Shown: positions 49,677-59,354, counted from the first letter of the stretch. The stretch is DNA of 64,000 nucleotides from Acinetobacter sp. ANC 4178 (GCF_004331175.1 NZ_SJOD01000004.1:248001-312000); one strand, 5' to 3'. The notes: generated by a model not told the origin, from the letters alone. Translations and numbers: made by a program.

Positions 49677-52364
49677 TTAATTTACAAGTACAGCTAAATT
49701 TTTAGGCGTCAAATAAGATAAAATTAGATTGGTATTCGGAGTCAACATGCTCCATTTCTGATTCGCACCATTGGTACAAGAATAACGAATTAAATCAGCG
49801 CGATTATCAACCAAATAGCCTTTATTCAAATCAAAACACTGATTTCCTTGACGAATAGATTGCGTATCTGCCGCCATCGTCCAGATCTGATTACTTAATT
49901 GTGTTGAACAAGTTGTCAAAGTAATTTTATTTCCACCACCATTACTCGTTAAACATTGATCAACTGCCAACTTACTGTGTATACGACCCAAGGCATCGAA
50001 AACCCATTTTTCCGAATCATCCGTCACACAACCCGTTGAACCACTAATATAAGGGTTATATTGACCTGAAGCGGTTTTCTCCACTTTGAGGCAATTGGTT
50101 CTATTCAGTAAAGTACTCTGTTGATTCATGAGCGTTGTCGTTTCCAAACCCAATCCCTGAATAAATGCCGCCAAAGCAGATTTAGCTGCTACATTATTGG
50201 TAGCTAAATCCTGTGCATACACATTCATCCAACGGTTTAAACGATAGATTTTTTGCTGTTGGTCAGAATATTGTGCAAGTACTTGCTGAGCAGTGGCAGA
50301 TAAGCCCTGTGGATTGGTTCGGTAAGAATCATACATCAATGCGGTATTGGCAGATAAAGCCACGATTGGTTTGCCATTTTGGGCGAGTAATTCTTGCTCA
50401 AAACTTGGTAACTCAATTTTACGCAAAGCTTCATAGCCATTTTCACGACCAATTTTCACCGCAGATTTCATCGCTTCGGCATAGCTCGGAATATCAATAC
50501 TAGAGAGTAGTTTTTCAGCCTGATTGGCTTTTTTACAATACAAGTCAACATGCTGTGGCTGATCAGCAATGGCAAGATTAATATGCAATTTATTTGCAAG
50601 ACTATCAGCAGCATCCATACGGTTCGGTGCTAATGCAATAGTTTTACTACCACTTACCGAGCGAATATTTAGCCAACACGCTGCTTGAGCTGCTGTCGCA
50701 TTGGTTTCAGGTAAGTTAAAGACATTTCCCCAGTTGCTTCTTGCCGCAGGATACAATAAACCCACCTGATTTTCAGGGTCATATCCACCTAAAATTGTAT
50801 ATACAGGAACACCAAATAACCGAGGTTTCAAATAGTTCCCATCGACCCGGTTATACCAAACTTTGGAAGAGCTCGGGACACGAGGTTGCACAACTTCCAT
50901 TTTACGGGTTGTCGCATTCCATTTTGTATAACCAGTTGGTGAGCTTGCATCCCACATCTCTCGATTAAAATGTGGCTGAATCTTTAACGAAGTACTATAA
51001 CCCGTATAATGCGTAAACTGCGAAATTGAACTTGCAGTATACCCACCTGCCATCGCATCCCAACTATATGGATAAAGTTTTAAGAAGTTAGGAACACCAT
51101 TGCTGCCATCGCCTAAATTGGTCGATTGCCAATTGAGATTGCCACGCATTTTATTACGGAACGAAATATACCCCCATCCACTGTCTGCATGATGTGCAGA
51201 CCAAAAATAATTGGTTGGCTGATCTTTTGTTTCAACAGAGCCGGGGTAATGCCCTAAACCATAGTGATGTCCAATTTCATGGCTAAACTCATTACCAATT
51301 GAGTCAATCAGCGTCAACATACCATTGCCACCACTCAAGCCATGGGTTTGATCGCCATTGCTATATTTTCCGCGAGCATGGTGCACAATCACACTTTCAG
51401 TGAGTTGAGGCTGCTCCTGACTTGCCATAGAAGCACTTGTCACCCCCCAGTTCGCCAAATTAATGCCAACGCTAAAGGTGGATTTCGCAACATTTTCACG
51501 CATATCCCCAGAATAGACTCCACCCTCTACAGTACTATTGGTGTCATAAATGGTTCCATTGGCCACCATGACTCGATTCAGTTTCATGTCATCATATTTT
51601 GCAACAATCATTTCTGATGCAGGAATGGTTTGGAAATAATCCGTACCTGCCTTTTCAGGCTCTAGCAACATATAGTGTCCTGTAGATACAGGTGGATCCG
51701 TCAGTAATCCGAGTCGTATATTGTTTAATACCAATACACCAGGTGCAGCAAAATCAATTTGGGTTTCAAATAGTTCACCTACGCGACCAGTGGTATCCAC
51801 CAATTTCAGTTTCAACCCAGGTTTTACTTCATTCCAATTCAACTTAGTTGACCAAGCTCGCTTACTGTAAAGTACTTGCGGTCGTTGATCTTGATTACTC
51901 TGATCAGAGCGTGGAATTTGCGATGGGTCATCAAGCTTAACTTTCCGTACAAATAAACCATCTTGATATATTTCAAGCTCCAAGCCTTGTATATCACCCA
52001 TTGCGCTAGTAGGTGTGACCAATAACAATGCCTCACGCTCAGACGTGAGTCTCGGCATTTTTTTGGCCTCATTACCACTTGGATCAACCACATGCGCTTG
52101 TGCAAATTGAACCATGCCTTGAAATGAACCCGTTAAATCGGAACGAATCGCACGAGTTGAAGACGTTGCATCATAATCATAGAAGCCCAAAGCATTATCA
52201 TCCACGACATCTTTGGTTGGTTCTGGATATTGAGGTTGACTGGGTGTCGTATCTGCTGAAGATCCCGAATTATTCGACCCCTCACCAGAACCGCCACCCC
52301 CACCACATGCTGATAATAAAATAGATGCAATACACAGACTTAAAATATGTAAAGGGTAATTCAT
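49677..52364 (-). CDS. M66 (StcE-like) zinc metalloprotease lipoprotein with a ricin-type C-terminal domain
   Basis: 895 residues. Residues 1-20 form a lipoprotein signal (LLSAC, lipidated Cys20), followed by a Gly-rich linker and Ser/Asn/Pro-rich spacer. The zinc site is HEIGHHYGLGH, at about 362-372 (HExxHxxGxxH), in the context SIGNEFSHEIGHHYGLGHYPG, close to StcE-type M66 mucinases. The C-terminal 130 residues repeat the QxW-like pattern (QIWTM, QKWSM) and Cys pairs of ricin-B lectin folds, likely for glycan binding. A surface or secreted mucin- or glycoprotein-degrading role is suggested. A TTG 8 codons upstream is possible. A related Acinetobacter protease is CpaA, but this protein is longer and lipidated. 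Confidence 0.8.
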   Translation of the reverse strand: MNYPLHILSLCIASILLSACGGGGGSGEGSNNSGSSADTTPSQPQYPEPTKDVVDDNALGFYDYDATSSTRAIRSDLTGSFQGMVQFAQAHVVDPSGNEAKKMPRLTSEREALLLVTPTSAMGDIQGLELEIYQDGLFVRKVKLDDPSQIPRSDQSNQDQRPQVLYSKRAWSTKLNWNEVKPGLKLKLVDTTGRVGELFETQIDFAAPGVLVLNNIRLGLLTDPPVSTGHYMLLEPEKAGTDYFQTIPASEMIVAKYDDMKLNRVMVANGTIYDTNSTVEGGVYSGDMRENVAKSTFSVGINLANWGVTSASMASQEQPQLTESVIVHHARGKYSNGDQTHGLSGGNGMLTLIDSIGNEFSHEIGHHYGLGHYPGSVETKDQPTNYFWSAHHADSGWGYISFRNKMRGNLNWQSTNLGDGSNGVPNFLKLYPYSWDAMAGGYTASSISQFTHYTGYSTSLKIQPHFNREMWDASSPTGYTKWNATTRKMEVVQPRVPSSSKVWYNRVDGNYLKPRLFGVPVYTILGGYDPENQVGLLYPAARSNWGNVFNLPETNATAAQAACWLNIRSVSGSKTIALAPNRMDAADSLANKLHINLAIADQPQHVDLYCKKANQAEKLLSSIDIPSYAEAMKSAVKIGRENGYEALRKIELPSFEQELLAQNGKPIVALSANTALMYDSYRTNPQGLSATAQQVLAQYSDQQQKIYRLNRWMNVYAQDLATNNVAAKSALAAFIQGLGLETTTLMNQQSTLLNRTNCLKVEKTASGQYNPYISGSTGCVTDDSEKWVFDALGRIHSKLAVDQCLTSNGGGNKITLTTCSTQLSNQIWTMAADTQSIRQGNQCFDLNKGYLVDNRADLIRYSCTNGANQKWSMLTPNTNLILSYLTPKNLAVLVN

Positions 52365-52573
52365 CACAGTTTTCAAAAAAATCCCCAAGTGTTTTTAAAT
52401 AAAGTTTTTATATGTGAAATAAGTCATTAAAAACATGAACTTATGAATTATTATATAATATTGTATTATGTTTTTGCTATGCTTACGACGAATCTAAGCC
52501 ATCCTATGCAGGAATCCACACATATAAAGAATATATTCAGCCAGATAAACAGAATGTATTGAAGTTTCTGATT

Positions 52574-53308
52574 CTAATGATGTTGTTTAAACTGGCGAAT
52601 ATTTAACTCATGCAATTCGCCTCGCCAAATCCATTTTAATTTTGAATCTAAAAACTCATCGCCCTCAAACCAGACAAATAAGCCCTCCATCATTTGTGGC
52701 CAGTCTTCTTGAGTAATTACATTTCGACCTGAAATTACAGCAATAATTGCGGAAATAATGGTATCGTGGCTCACTGCCAGACTAAGCCCATTATGCTGCT
52801 GTGGATGCGTGTTATAAATTAATTCAAGCACATCCACTACACCCCGTATGGGATGTTTCATGCCTGGTAAAGCATTATTTACAAAGCTATTGATAAAGCC
52901 CAAAGCTCCCTGTTCACGAAAATAGGGACCTGCCTGTTTAATATCCAGCACAAAACTGCCCGGCTCAACCAAAAGCCCTTGCTGCACAATTTCAATATGA
53001 TGCGTATTACTTTGCAGGCTACTTGAATCCGCCCCTTGAATCATTAAAGCAGCAGTATCTACACAACGTTGAATCGGGCTAGAGATACAATGCTGAATCG
53101 TTCGACCTGTTTGAGCAATTAAGTGACCGCCCCATGCTTGCGCCAAATCACGCCCTTGTGGTGTTAGCTGTAAATCATAACCAGCCAAGCCTTGCCCACT
53201 CACCATTTCACGAATGGAATGCCGTGTAAATAATGTGACTGGAGTATGTGTATCTGGCAATAAATCGATTGCTTTTAGCATACTATGTGGGAGTCGTTCT
53301 AATGCCAT
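52574..53308 (-). CDS. histidine phosphatase family protein
   Basis: 244 residues in the phosphoglycerate mutase-like superfamily. The phospho-acceptor is in LFTRHSIRE (RHxxR). The second motif is SPIQRCVDTAAL and the catalytic later His is in LAVSHDTIISAI. Members include phosphatases acting on sugars, nucleotides or lipids. Substrate cannot be read. It lies 52 bp downstream of cysQ on the same strand, so they may be co-transcribed. Confidence 0.8.
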   Translation of the reverse strand: MALERLPHSMLKAIDLLPDTHTPVTLFTRHSIREMVSGQGLAGYDLQLTPQGRDLAQAWGGHLIAQTGRTIQHCISSPIQRCVDTAALMIQGADSSSLQSNTHHIEIVQQGLLVEPGSFVLDIKQAGPYFREQGALGFINSFVNNALPGMKHPIRGVVDVLELIYNTHPQQHNGLSLAVSHDTIISAIIAVISGRNVITQEDWPQMMEGLFVWFEGDEFLDSKLKWIWRGELHELNIRQFKQHH

Positions 53309-53360
53309 AAGACCATCATTCTTCCGTCGAGCTTACACTATAACAGTTTAATTTTTTTGC

Positions 53361-54218
53361 TCAATGCTTACTCTGCATTGCTGCAAGTGCTTGTAATGCG
53401 AGTTCTTTCATCTCGGCATTCCGATAAGCAATAAAACCACCATTCAATAGAGTCTCTCGTTGATTATAGACAAATGGTCGCCCTTTAAAATCGACCAATC
53501 CACCACCAATTCGCTCAATTAAACATTGTCCCGCACTGGTATCCCACTCACTGGTTGGGTGAAAACGCGGGTAAATATCCACCTTATGTTCCAAGATCAT
53601 ACAAAACTTATAAGCACTCCCCGCTTTAAATACATCATAAGCAGACATATCTTTCAGCACATCTAAATACGCTGTGTATTCAGACTTATGCTGTGCACTT
53701 TGACTTAGCCCTATATGCACTGGGGTAGCCACTGAGTGTTTCAATTCATACACAAACCACTGCTGCGTACTTAAATTTAACTTTAATGGCATACCTTGCC
53801 GAGGACAAAAGTACACCACCTGTTCAGCTGGAATTGCCAACACTGCAAAAACCGTATGCACACCCTCAACCAGACTTAAATTGATCGTAAACTCAGGACG
53901 TTTATGCAAAAACTCTTTGGTACCATCCAAGGGATCGAGTAACCAAAACTGATGCCATTGCTGGCGTTGATCATATTCACCTTCTTCGGACAGCAAAGGC
54001 ATATCTGAATATTGCTGTGCCAAGGCTTCTGTAATATATTGATTCACTCTAAAGTCTGCCTGCGTGACAGGTGAATCATCGTGTTTCTGTGTGATATCAA
54101 ACTGTTCACCAGCACAATATCGTTGATATTCTTCTCGCAAAATTTCGCACGCTTGTGTCACAATGGGCACAAGCTGCAAGATCATTGCATCTTGCGGTGC
54201 TGTTGTTGTTTTAAACAT
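53361..54218 (-). CDS. cysQ: 3'(2'),5'-bisphosphate nucleotidase
   Basis: 285-residue magnesium-dependent lithium-sensitive phosphatase. It removes the 3'-phosphate of PAP, a by-product of sulfate assimilation and sulfation. Metal-site segments are SEEGEYD and WLLDPLDGTKEF, and the late SEWDTSAGQCLIERIGG. The N-terminal substrate loop DSPVTQADFRVNQYI is present. The sequence is complete. It is divergent from the HAD hydrolase gene at 54233 with a 14-bp gap. Confidence 0.9.
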   Translation of the reverse strand: MFKTTTAPQDAMILQLVPIVTQACEILREEYQRYCAGEQFDITQKHDDSPVTQADFRVNQYITEALAQQYSDMPLLSEEGEYDQRQQWHQFWLLDPLDGTKEFLHKRPEFTINLSLVEGVHTVFAVLAIPAEQVVYFCPRQGMPLKLNLSTQQWFVYELKHSVATPVHIGLSQSAQHKSEYTAYLDVLKDMSAYDVFKAGSAYKFCMILEHKVDIYPRFHPTSEWDTSAGQCLIERIGGGLVDFKGRPFVYNQRETLLNGGFIAYRNAEMKELALQALAAMQSKH

Positions 54219-54232
54219 AGATCACCTTATAT

Positions 54233-54919
54233 ATGTCGAACTTTTCTCAAAAACCTCCAGTCATTTTTGACATGGATGGAACCTTACTCGATCTTGCTTA
54301 TGATGACCTGATTTGGAATCAGCTTGTGCCCATTCAGTATGCTGAAGTACATCAATGTTCAATCGAACAAAGTAAAGAAGTCCTATTCCAATTCTATCAA
54401 GAACATAGCCACACTTTAAACTGGTATTCTTCACATTTTTGGTCGACTAAAGTCGGCTTTGATGTGCTTGCATTACAAAAAAAGCAGCAACATAAAGTGA
54501 GCCGTCGTGAAGGTTGCATTGAATTATTAGAATATCTGAAAGCCAATCATTATCCGTGTTGGTTAGCCACCAATGCAGACTGTGCTAGTCTAGAATTTAA
54601 ACTTAAGCAAACAGGTATTGGGCACTATTTCGATGTGATTGTGAGCAGTGAAACACTAGGGCACGCCAAAGAATTTACTGCATTTTGGGAGAAGTTACAT
54701 CAGCTACATCCTTTTGATGTGCAGCAGTCTTACTTTATCGATGACACTGAAAAAGTTTTATTGGGTGCACAAAAATTTGGACTACAGCATTTGATTACGA
54801 TCCAACAGCCCTCATCTACAGGGTTAGTGCGTGAGAAATCCAATTTCCCAATGATTGATGTACTCACCGACCTAATTCCCTTACTTGAACATGCCGAGGA
54901 ACAAAAGCAATATGCCTAA
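54233..54919 (+). CDS. HAD-family hydrolase (YrfG/GMP-IMP nucleotidase-like)
   Basis: 228 residues. The haloacid-dehalogenase motifs are IFDMDGTLLDL (nucleophile Asp), a second motif in WLATNADCASLEF (the Thr/Ser position), a Lys in LGHAKEF and the DD pair in YFIDDTEKV. An alpha-helical cap lies at about 30-90. Position upstream of hslR matches yrfG in E. coli, whose product dephosphorylates GMP and IMP. The ATG of hslR overlaps its stop. Confidence 0.85.
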   Translation: MSNFSQKPPVIFDMDGTLLDLAYDDLIWNQLVPIQYAEVHQCSIEQSKEVLFQFYQEHSHTLNWYSSHFWSTKVGFDVLALQKKQQHKVSRREGCIELLEYLKANHYPCWLATNADCASLEFKLKQTGIGHYFDVIVSSETLGHAKEFTAFWEKLHQLHPFDVQQSYFIDDTEKVLLGAQKFGLQHLITIQQPSSTGLVREKSNFPMIDVLTDLIPLLEHAEEQKQYA

Positions 54920-55352
54920 AGCAGAGCAAAATCTTCCTGCTGAAACTGTACGTATCGATAAATGGCTGTGGGCTGCACGTTTTTTTAAAACTCGAAGCAT
55001 TGCCAAATCTGCAATTGAAGGCGGTAAAGTCCATTTCGATGGAGAGCGTGTCAAAGTTTCTAAAGAAGTTCGTGTAGGGATGGAACTTACCATCCAACAA
55101 GGTTTCGAAAAAAAAACTGTCGTAATTAAAGCCATTTCCAATGTGCGGGGTCCCGCCCCGATTGCTCAGCAATTATATGAAGAAACTGAAGTCAGTTTAG
55201 CAAAAAGGGAATTGCTTGCATCACAAAGAAAATTGCATAATCTTGCTCGACCTGATCATCGACCTTCGAAAAAAGATCGTCGACAAATCAGTAAATTTAA
55301 ACAAGAAAATGATCAACAATTTGACCACCAATGGTCATATAATGATGATTAA
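54912..55352 (+). CDS. hslR: ribosome-associated heat-shock protein Hsp15
   Basis: 146 residues. The S4 RNA-binding domain is RIDKWLWAARFFKTRSIAKSAIEGGKV. The basic C-terminal tail is KRELLASQRKLHNLARPDHRPSKKDRRQI. In E. coli Hsp15 rescues 50S subunits carrying a nascent chain. The ATG at 54912 lies inside the end of the previous gene (ATGCCTAA) with GAGGAA ahead, so the genes are coupled; a longer frame from 54885 is unneeded. The tail is longer than the E. coli homologue. Confidence 0.9.
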   Translation: MPKAEQNLPAETVRIDKWLWAARFFKTRSIAKSAIEGGKVHFDGERVKVSKEVRVGMELTIQQGFEKKTVVIKAISNVRGPAPIAQQLYEETEVSLAKRELLASQRKLHNLARPDHRPSKKDRRQISKFKQENDQQFDHQWSYNDD

Positions 55353-55400
55353 ATTAGTCGCGTCATGTTGTGTCGCACAAGATACAACAGGCATAGAATA

Positions 55401-55425
55401 ACAGAAATAATTCTGTCACTATACT
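55401..55425 (+). promoter_or_regulatory. recA promoter with an inverted repeat at the -10 box
   Basis: TATACT (55420-55425) is a good -10 box. A perfect inverted repeat, ACAGAA-ATAA-TTCTGT (55401-55416), lies just upstream, between the expected -35 and -10. It does not resemble an E. coli SOS box. Confidence 0.5.
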
Positions 55426-55498
55426 GAAGTGGAAAACGTTTGTAATGTAAGACATCCACTTCGTTAAAAGTAAAGTGACAAAGTTTTGAGGTTGTAAG

Positions 55499-56542
55499 AT
55501 GGATGAGAATAAAAGTAAGGCGCTCAATGCTGCCCTAAGCCAAATTGAAAAACAGTTTGGTAAGAATACAGTTATGCGCCTTGGCGACAATACAGTGCAA
55601 GCTGTTGAAGCCGTTTCAACAGGTTCATTGACACTCGATATCGCGCTGGGTATTGGTGGCTTACCAAAGGGTCGTATTGTTGAAATTTACGGTCCAGAAT
55701 CTTCAGGTAAAACCACCATGACATTACAAGCCATTGCACAATGTCAAAAAGCAGGTGGTACGTGTGCCTTTATCGATGCTGAGCATGCACTTGACCCACA
55801 ATATGCGCGTAAGCTTGGTGTTGATATTGACAACCTCTTGGTTTCTCAACCAGACCATGGTGAACAAGCACTTGAAATTGCCGACATGTTGGTGCGCTCT
55901 GGCGCAATTGACTTAATCGTAGTCGACTCTGTTGCCGCATTAACGCCACGTGCTGAAATTGAAGGTGAAATGGGTGACTCCCATATGGGCTTGCAAGCAC
56001 GCCTAATGAGCCAAGCCTTACGTAAAATTACAGGTAATGCCAAGCGTTCGAACTGTATGGTGATCTTCATTAACCAAATTCGTATGAAGATTGGTGTGAT
56101 GTTCGGCAGCCCTGAGACTACAACAGGTGGTAACGCATTAAAATTCTATGCCTCTGTTCGCCTTGATATTCGTCGTGTTGGTCAAGTGAAAGAAGGCGAC
56201 GAAATTGTGGGTTCAGAAACCAAAGTTAAAGTGGTTAAAAACAAAATGGCACCTCCATTTAAAGAAGCACTTTTCCAGATTCTTTATGGTAAAGGGGTTA
56301 ACCAGTTAGGCGAATTGGTCGATCTTGCTGTTCAGCAAGACATCATCCAAAAAGCGGGTGCTTGGTATTCATATCAAGGTAACAAAATTGGTCAAGGTAA
56401 AAACAATGTCATTCGCCACCTTGAAGAAAACCCACAATTGGCACAAGAAGTGGAACGCATTATCCGTGACCAGTTATTAACAACGGGCGGTGTTGTAGAA
56501 GAGAAAGAAGAAGATGAATCTGACCTCTTGCTCGATGCTTAA
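55499..56542 (+). CDS. recA: recombinase RecA
   Basis: 347-residue recombinase for homologous recombination and repair. The Walker A loop is GPESSGKTT, Walker B is [10 protein letters not shown], and the L2-region is [16 protein letters not shown]. The acidic C-terminus is present. The ribosome site GAGG precedes the ATG. Acinetobacter is reported to lack LexA, so SOS control should differ from E. coli. The recX gene is 79 bp downstream, behind a terminator. Confidence 0.98.
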   Translation: MDENKSKALNAALSQIEKQFGKNTVMRLGDNTVQAVEAVSTGSLTLDIALGIGGLPKGRIVEIYGPESSGKTTMTLQAIAQCQKAGGTCAFIDAEHALDPQYARKLGVDIDNLLVSQPDHGEQALEIADMLVRSGAIDLIVVDSVAALTPRAEIEGEMGDSHMGLQARLMSQALRKITGNAKRSNCMVIFINQIRMKIGVMFGSPETTTGGNALKFYASVRLDIRRVGQVKEGDEIVGSETKVKVVKNKMAPPFKEALFQILYGKGVNQLGELVDLAVQQDIIQKAGAWYSYQGNKIGQGKNNVIRHLEENPQLAQEVERIIRDQLLTTGGVVEEKEEDESDLLLDA

Positions 56543-56580
56543 ACCATCTGCTTATCTATAAAATATACCTGTTACACTCA

Positions 56581-56601
56581 AACGCCCTTCGGGGCGTTTT
56601 T
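56581..56601 (+). terminator. recA terminator, 21 bp ahead of recX
   Basis: AACGCCC/GGGCGTT stem with a TTCG loop, then a short T-run. It should lower recX expression relative to recA. Confidence 0.8.
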
Positions 56602-56621
56602 CAATCAAGATTAGATATATT

Positions 56622-57215
56622 ATGAGCCAATCAAAATTCCCTAAATTGCTTGACTACAACAGCTTAAAACAAGAGTTTGGAACTTCTCATATTGAGCATG
56701 CACCATCACCAGATGCAACTGATCACCATAATGCGGTGATAGAGGTGGAATCTGCTCAAAATACGGGGCTAACAGGCTCACGCTTACGTTCTTATGCCTT
56801 TGCTGTACTCACCCGTAAAGAATTCTCTAAAGCTGAACTAATCGAAAAGCTCGCAACCTACGCAGCGAATCGCGAGGAAGTCATTAACCTTGTAAATGAA
56901 CTATCCGAGCAGAACTATCAAAGTGATCAGCGTGTAGCCGAAATTGTGCTATCAAGCCAAAAAAGAAAAGGGAAAGGACCACAACGCATCAAATTGGCAT
57001 TAAAAAACAAGCAAATTAACAGTGAACTGATTCAAGACGAATTAAAAGAAATCGATTGGGCTGAACAAGCCTATCAACTGAAAATCAAGAAATTTGGTCA
57101 TGCTGTTGAGAAAGATGCAAAACTGAAAGCAAAACAAATCCGTTTTCTACAATACAGAGGATTTGATATGGATGCAATTATGAAAGCAATTAACAAAAAG
57201 GAGTTTGAAGATTAA
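56622..57215 (+). CDS. recX: RecX, regulator of RecA
   Basis: 197 residues. RecX inhibits RecA filament extension. The helical repeats are visible: LRSYAFAVLTRKEFSKAELIEKL, VAEIVLSSQKRKGKGPQRIKLALKNKQI and the C-terminal KQIRFLQYRGFDMDAIMKAI. The N-terminal 60 residues are an extra extension with no clear motif. Position after recA is the standard one; the intervening terminator fits weak expression. Confidence 0.9.
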   Translation: MSQSKFPKLLDYNSLKQEFGTSHIEHAPSPDATDHHNAVIEVESAQNTGLTGSRLRSYAFAVLTRKEFSKAELIEKLATYAANREEVINLVNELSEQNYQSDQRVAEIVLSSQKRKGKGPQRIKLALKNKQINSELIQDELKEIDWAEQAYQLKIKKFGHAVEKDAKLKAKQIRFLQYRGFDMDAIMKAINKKEFED

Positions 57216-57237
57216 TTATAATAAATTGTTATAAAAA

Positions 57238-57362
<125 letters not shown>

Positions 57363-57368
57363 GAACAG

Positions 57369-57396
57369 AGTATAGAGATTTTTACTCAAGTTGCAA
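57369..57396 (-). promoter_or_regulatory. ffs promoter
   Basis: On the minus strand TTGCAA (57396-57391), 16 bp, TATACT (57374-57369), with the start point predicted near 57362. Confidence 0.65.
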
Positions 57397-57632
57397 GCCT
57401 TTAATCTGCATTTATATAGCTAAGCCATTCATTTGATTATTTAAAATACAAAAATACCGATTTATCGCATTTTTTGCTCTACATGCAGGATGAGTTTACT
57501 TTAAACATACGACAAGATTGCAAACACTTATTGCTTTTCCCTACCCGAACATTTTAAATGTGTTCAAGATGAAATGAATAAAGCCATACAAACTCAAGGC
57601 TTTAAGCAAGTAATACAAAATGGATATGTTTT

Positions 57633-58520
57633 ATGATGCAATATAAGCATGCAATTTATGCACTCACCTTACTCAGTAGCAGCACTTTATATGCAAACGT
57701 TCCAATCGAAACACGTGGCTTAAGTCAGAGTGATTCAGGTTCAAGCTACACCCCCTCCAATGCTAACTCATCAACACCAGAAGCAGCGGCGCCAACCAAT
57801 CTAAATTGGCAACTCATGCAAAAGAATCAACAGCTTGAAAATGATATTCGAAGCCTGCGTGGCCGTATTGAAGAACAAGAAAACACCATTGAGCAACTCA
57901 AAAATGACCTCAACAACCGCTATACCGACTTAGATCAACGCTTAGAGTTATTACAACAAAAAATTGATCCAGACAGCTCTGCCCCAACGGAGGATAATCA
58001 ACAGGATACGTCTCCCAGCTCCAACGCCACCACCTCAACCACCGCTCCAGCAGTAGTAAATAATGCAAGTAATCCTACGCCAGTGGCTACAGCTCCAACC
58101 AAAGCCATCAACACGGATGCAACACTTACCACAAGCAATCAACAACAAACGACCGATTTAGAGAAAGCGGCCTATACAGTCGCATTAGATGCATATAAAC
58201 AAGGTGGTGCGAAAAAAGCGATTGCTCCAATGCAAAACTTTATTAAAAACCATCCCAATAGTATTTATATTAGCAATGCATATTTTTGGTTAGCCGAATT
58301 CAATCTCGCCATAGAGCCGACCAACTACACCGAAGCCAAGCGAAATTATAATATTGTAGTCAACCAATACCCACAATCTTCTAAAGCCGCTCGAGCGCTC
58401 TATCAACTCTATAGCATCGCCAAAGATGTAGATCGTAATACAGCATTAGCAAACCAATATAAAACCAGACTTTTAAAACAATATCCAAAAAGCGAAGAAG
58501 CTGGCTATTTTAAGAAATAA
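57633..58520 (+). CDS. cpoB: Tol-Pal system protein CpoB/YbgF-like (coiled coil plus TPR)
   Basis: 295 residues, secreted (signal peptide ending ...LYANVP). Residues about 55-110 form a coiled coil (ENDIRSLRGRIEEQENTIEQLKNDLNNR), followed by a Ser/Thr/Ala-rich linker and a TPR-like C-terminus (GAKKAIAPMQNFIKNHPNSIYISNAYFWLAEFNLA and RNYNIVVNQYPQSSKAARALYQL). CpoB coordinates outer-membrane constriction with wall synthesis. Usually it follows pal; here no tol/pal genes are adjacent. Its start overlaps the stop of a degenerate upstream frame. Confidence 0.85.
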   Translation: MMQYKHAIYALTLLSSSTLYANVPIETRGLSQSDSGSSYTPSNANSSTPEAAAPTNLNWQLMQKNQQLENDIRSLRGRIEEQENTIEQLKNDLNNRYTDLDQRLELLQQKIDPDSSAPTEDNQQDTSPSSNATTSTTAPAVVNNASNPTPVATAPTKAINTDATLTTSNQQQTTDLEKAAYTVALDAYKQGGAKKAIAPMQNFIKNHPNSIYISNAYFWLAEFNLAIEPTNYTEAKRNYNIVVNQYPQSSKAARALYQLYSIAKDVDRNTALANQYKTRLLKQYPKSEEAGYFKK

Positions 58521-58550
58521 AAAAAGACACCTTAAGGTGTCTTTTTTTTT
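58521..58550. terminator. bidirectional terminator between cpoB and lpxA
   Basis: AAAAAGACACC/GGTGTCTTTTT with a TTAA loop, A-run on one flank and T-run on the other. Confidence 0.85.
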
Positions 58551-58558
58551 ACAGCAAA

Positions 58559-59347
58559 TTAACGCACAATACCGCGCTCAGACTGTTCCAGAGAGTCAAG
58601 CAACAACTGGGCTTCTGCTACTGTAGGTAAAATTTCCTGACGAATACGCTCAATGGCCTCAACAGTCGTTAAACCTTCTTTATAAATAAGTTTAAACGCT
58701 GTACGTAAACCTTGAATTACCTCTTTAGACCAACCCTTACGACGCATACCTTCAACATTCATTGCAAAAGCATGTGCTGGATTGCCAGAAGCCATGACAT
58801 AAGCTGGGACATCTTTCAAAATTAAAGATGCACCACCAATCATGCTAAATGAAGCAAGTTTACAGAATTGATGGATACCTGAGTTCCCACCCACAATAAC
58901 GTAATCACCAATGTGAACGTGACCCGCCACGCCTACATTATTAGCGAAAATATTGTGATCACCTACCATACAATCATGCGCAATATGGGTATTCACCATC
59001 AACAGATTATGACTACCAATTTTTGTTAAGCTCTGGTCTTGCACAGTACCGCGATGCAAACTGCAATGTTCACGAATCGAGTTATGATCACCAATTTCCA
59101 ACCAAGTTTCTTCACCTTGGTATTTAAGATCTTGGCAAACTTCGCCAATACTCGCGAACTGGAAAATTTCATTATTTTTACCAATACGCGTGTAGCCTCC
59201 AACCACAACATGTGAATGAAGTTTTGTTCCAGCTCCAATTGTGACCTGTGGACCAATAATACAATACGGTCCAATTTGTACATCTGGAGCAATTACTGCT
59301 GATGAGTCAATAATAGCGGTTGGGTGAATGAATTCGTTATTGCTCAT
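58559..59347 (-). CDS. lpxA: UDP-N-acetylglucosamine acyltransferase
   Basis: 262-residue left-handed beta-helix enzyme, first step of lipid A synthesis. It transfers a hydroxyacyl chain from acyl carrier protein to UDP-GlcNAc. Hexapeptide repeats run from residue 10 to about 185 (IHPTAIIDSSAVIAPDVQIGPYCIIG onward). The catalytic His lies in NTHIAHDCMVGDHN. The helical C-terminus follows. The start at 59347 is 7 bp after the fabZ stop. It is the last gene of the bamA-skp-lpxD-fabZ-lpxA set. Confidence 0.95.
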   Translation of the reverse strand: MSNNEFIHPTAIIDSSAVIAPDVQIGPYCIIGPQVTIGAGTKLHSHVVVGGYTRIGKNNEIFQFASIGEVCQDLKYQGEETWLEIGDHNSIREHCSLHRGTVQDQSLTKIGSHNLLMVNTHIAHDCMVGDHNIFANNVGVAGHVHIGDYVIVGGNSGIHQFCKLASFSMIGGASLILKDVPAYVMASGNPAHAFAMNVEGMRRKGWSKEVIQGLRTAFKLIYKEGLTTVEAIERIRQEILPTVAEAQLLLDSLEQSERGIVR

Positions 59348-59354
59348 GCCTGCT

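Noticed and set aside
49677..52364. Calling the M66 protease cpaA
   Set aside because: It is much longer, carries a lipobox and a ricin-type tail, and no cpaB-like gene is beside it; the shared feature is the M66 zinc site only.
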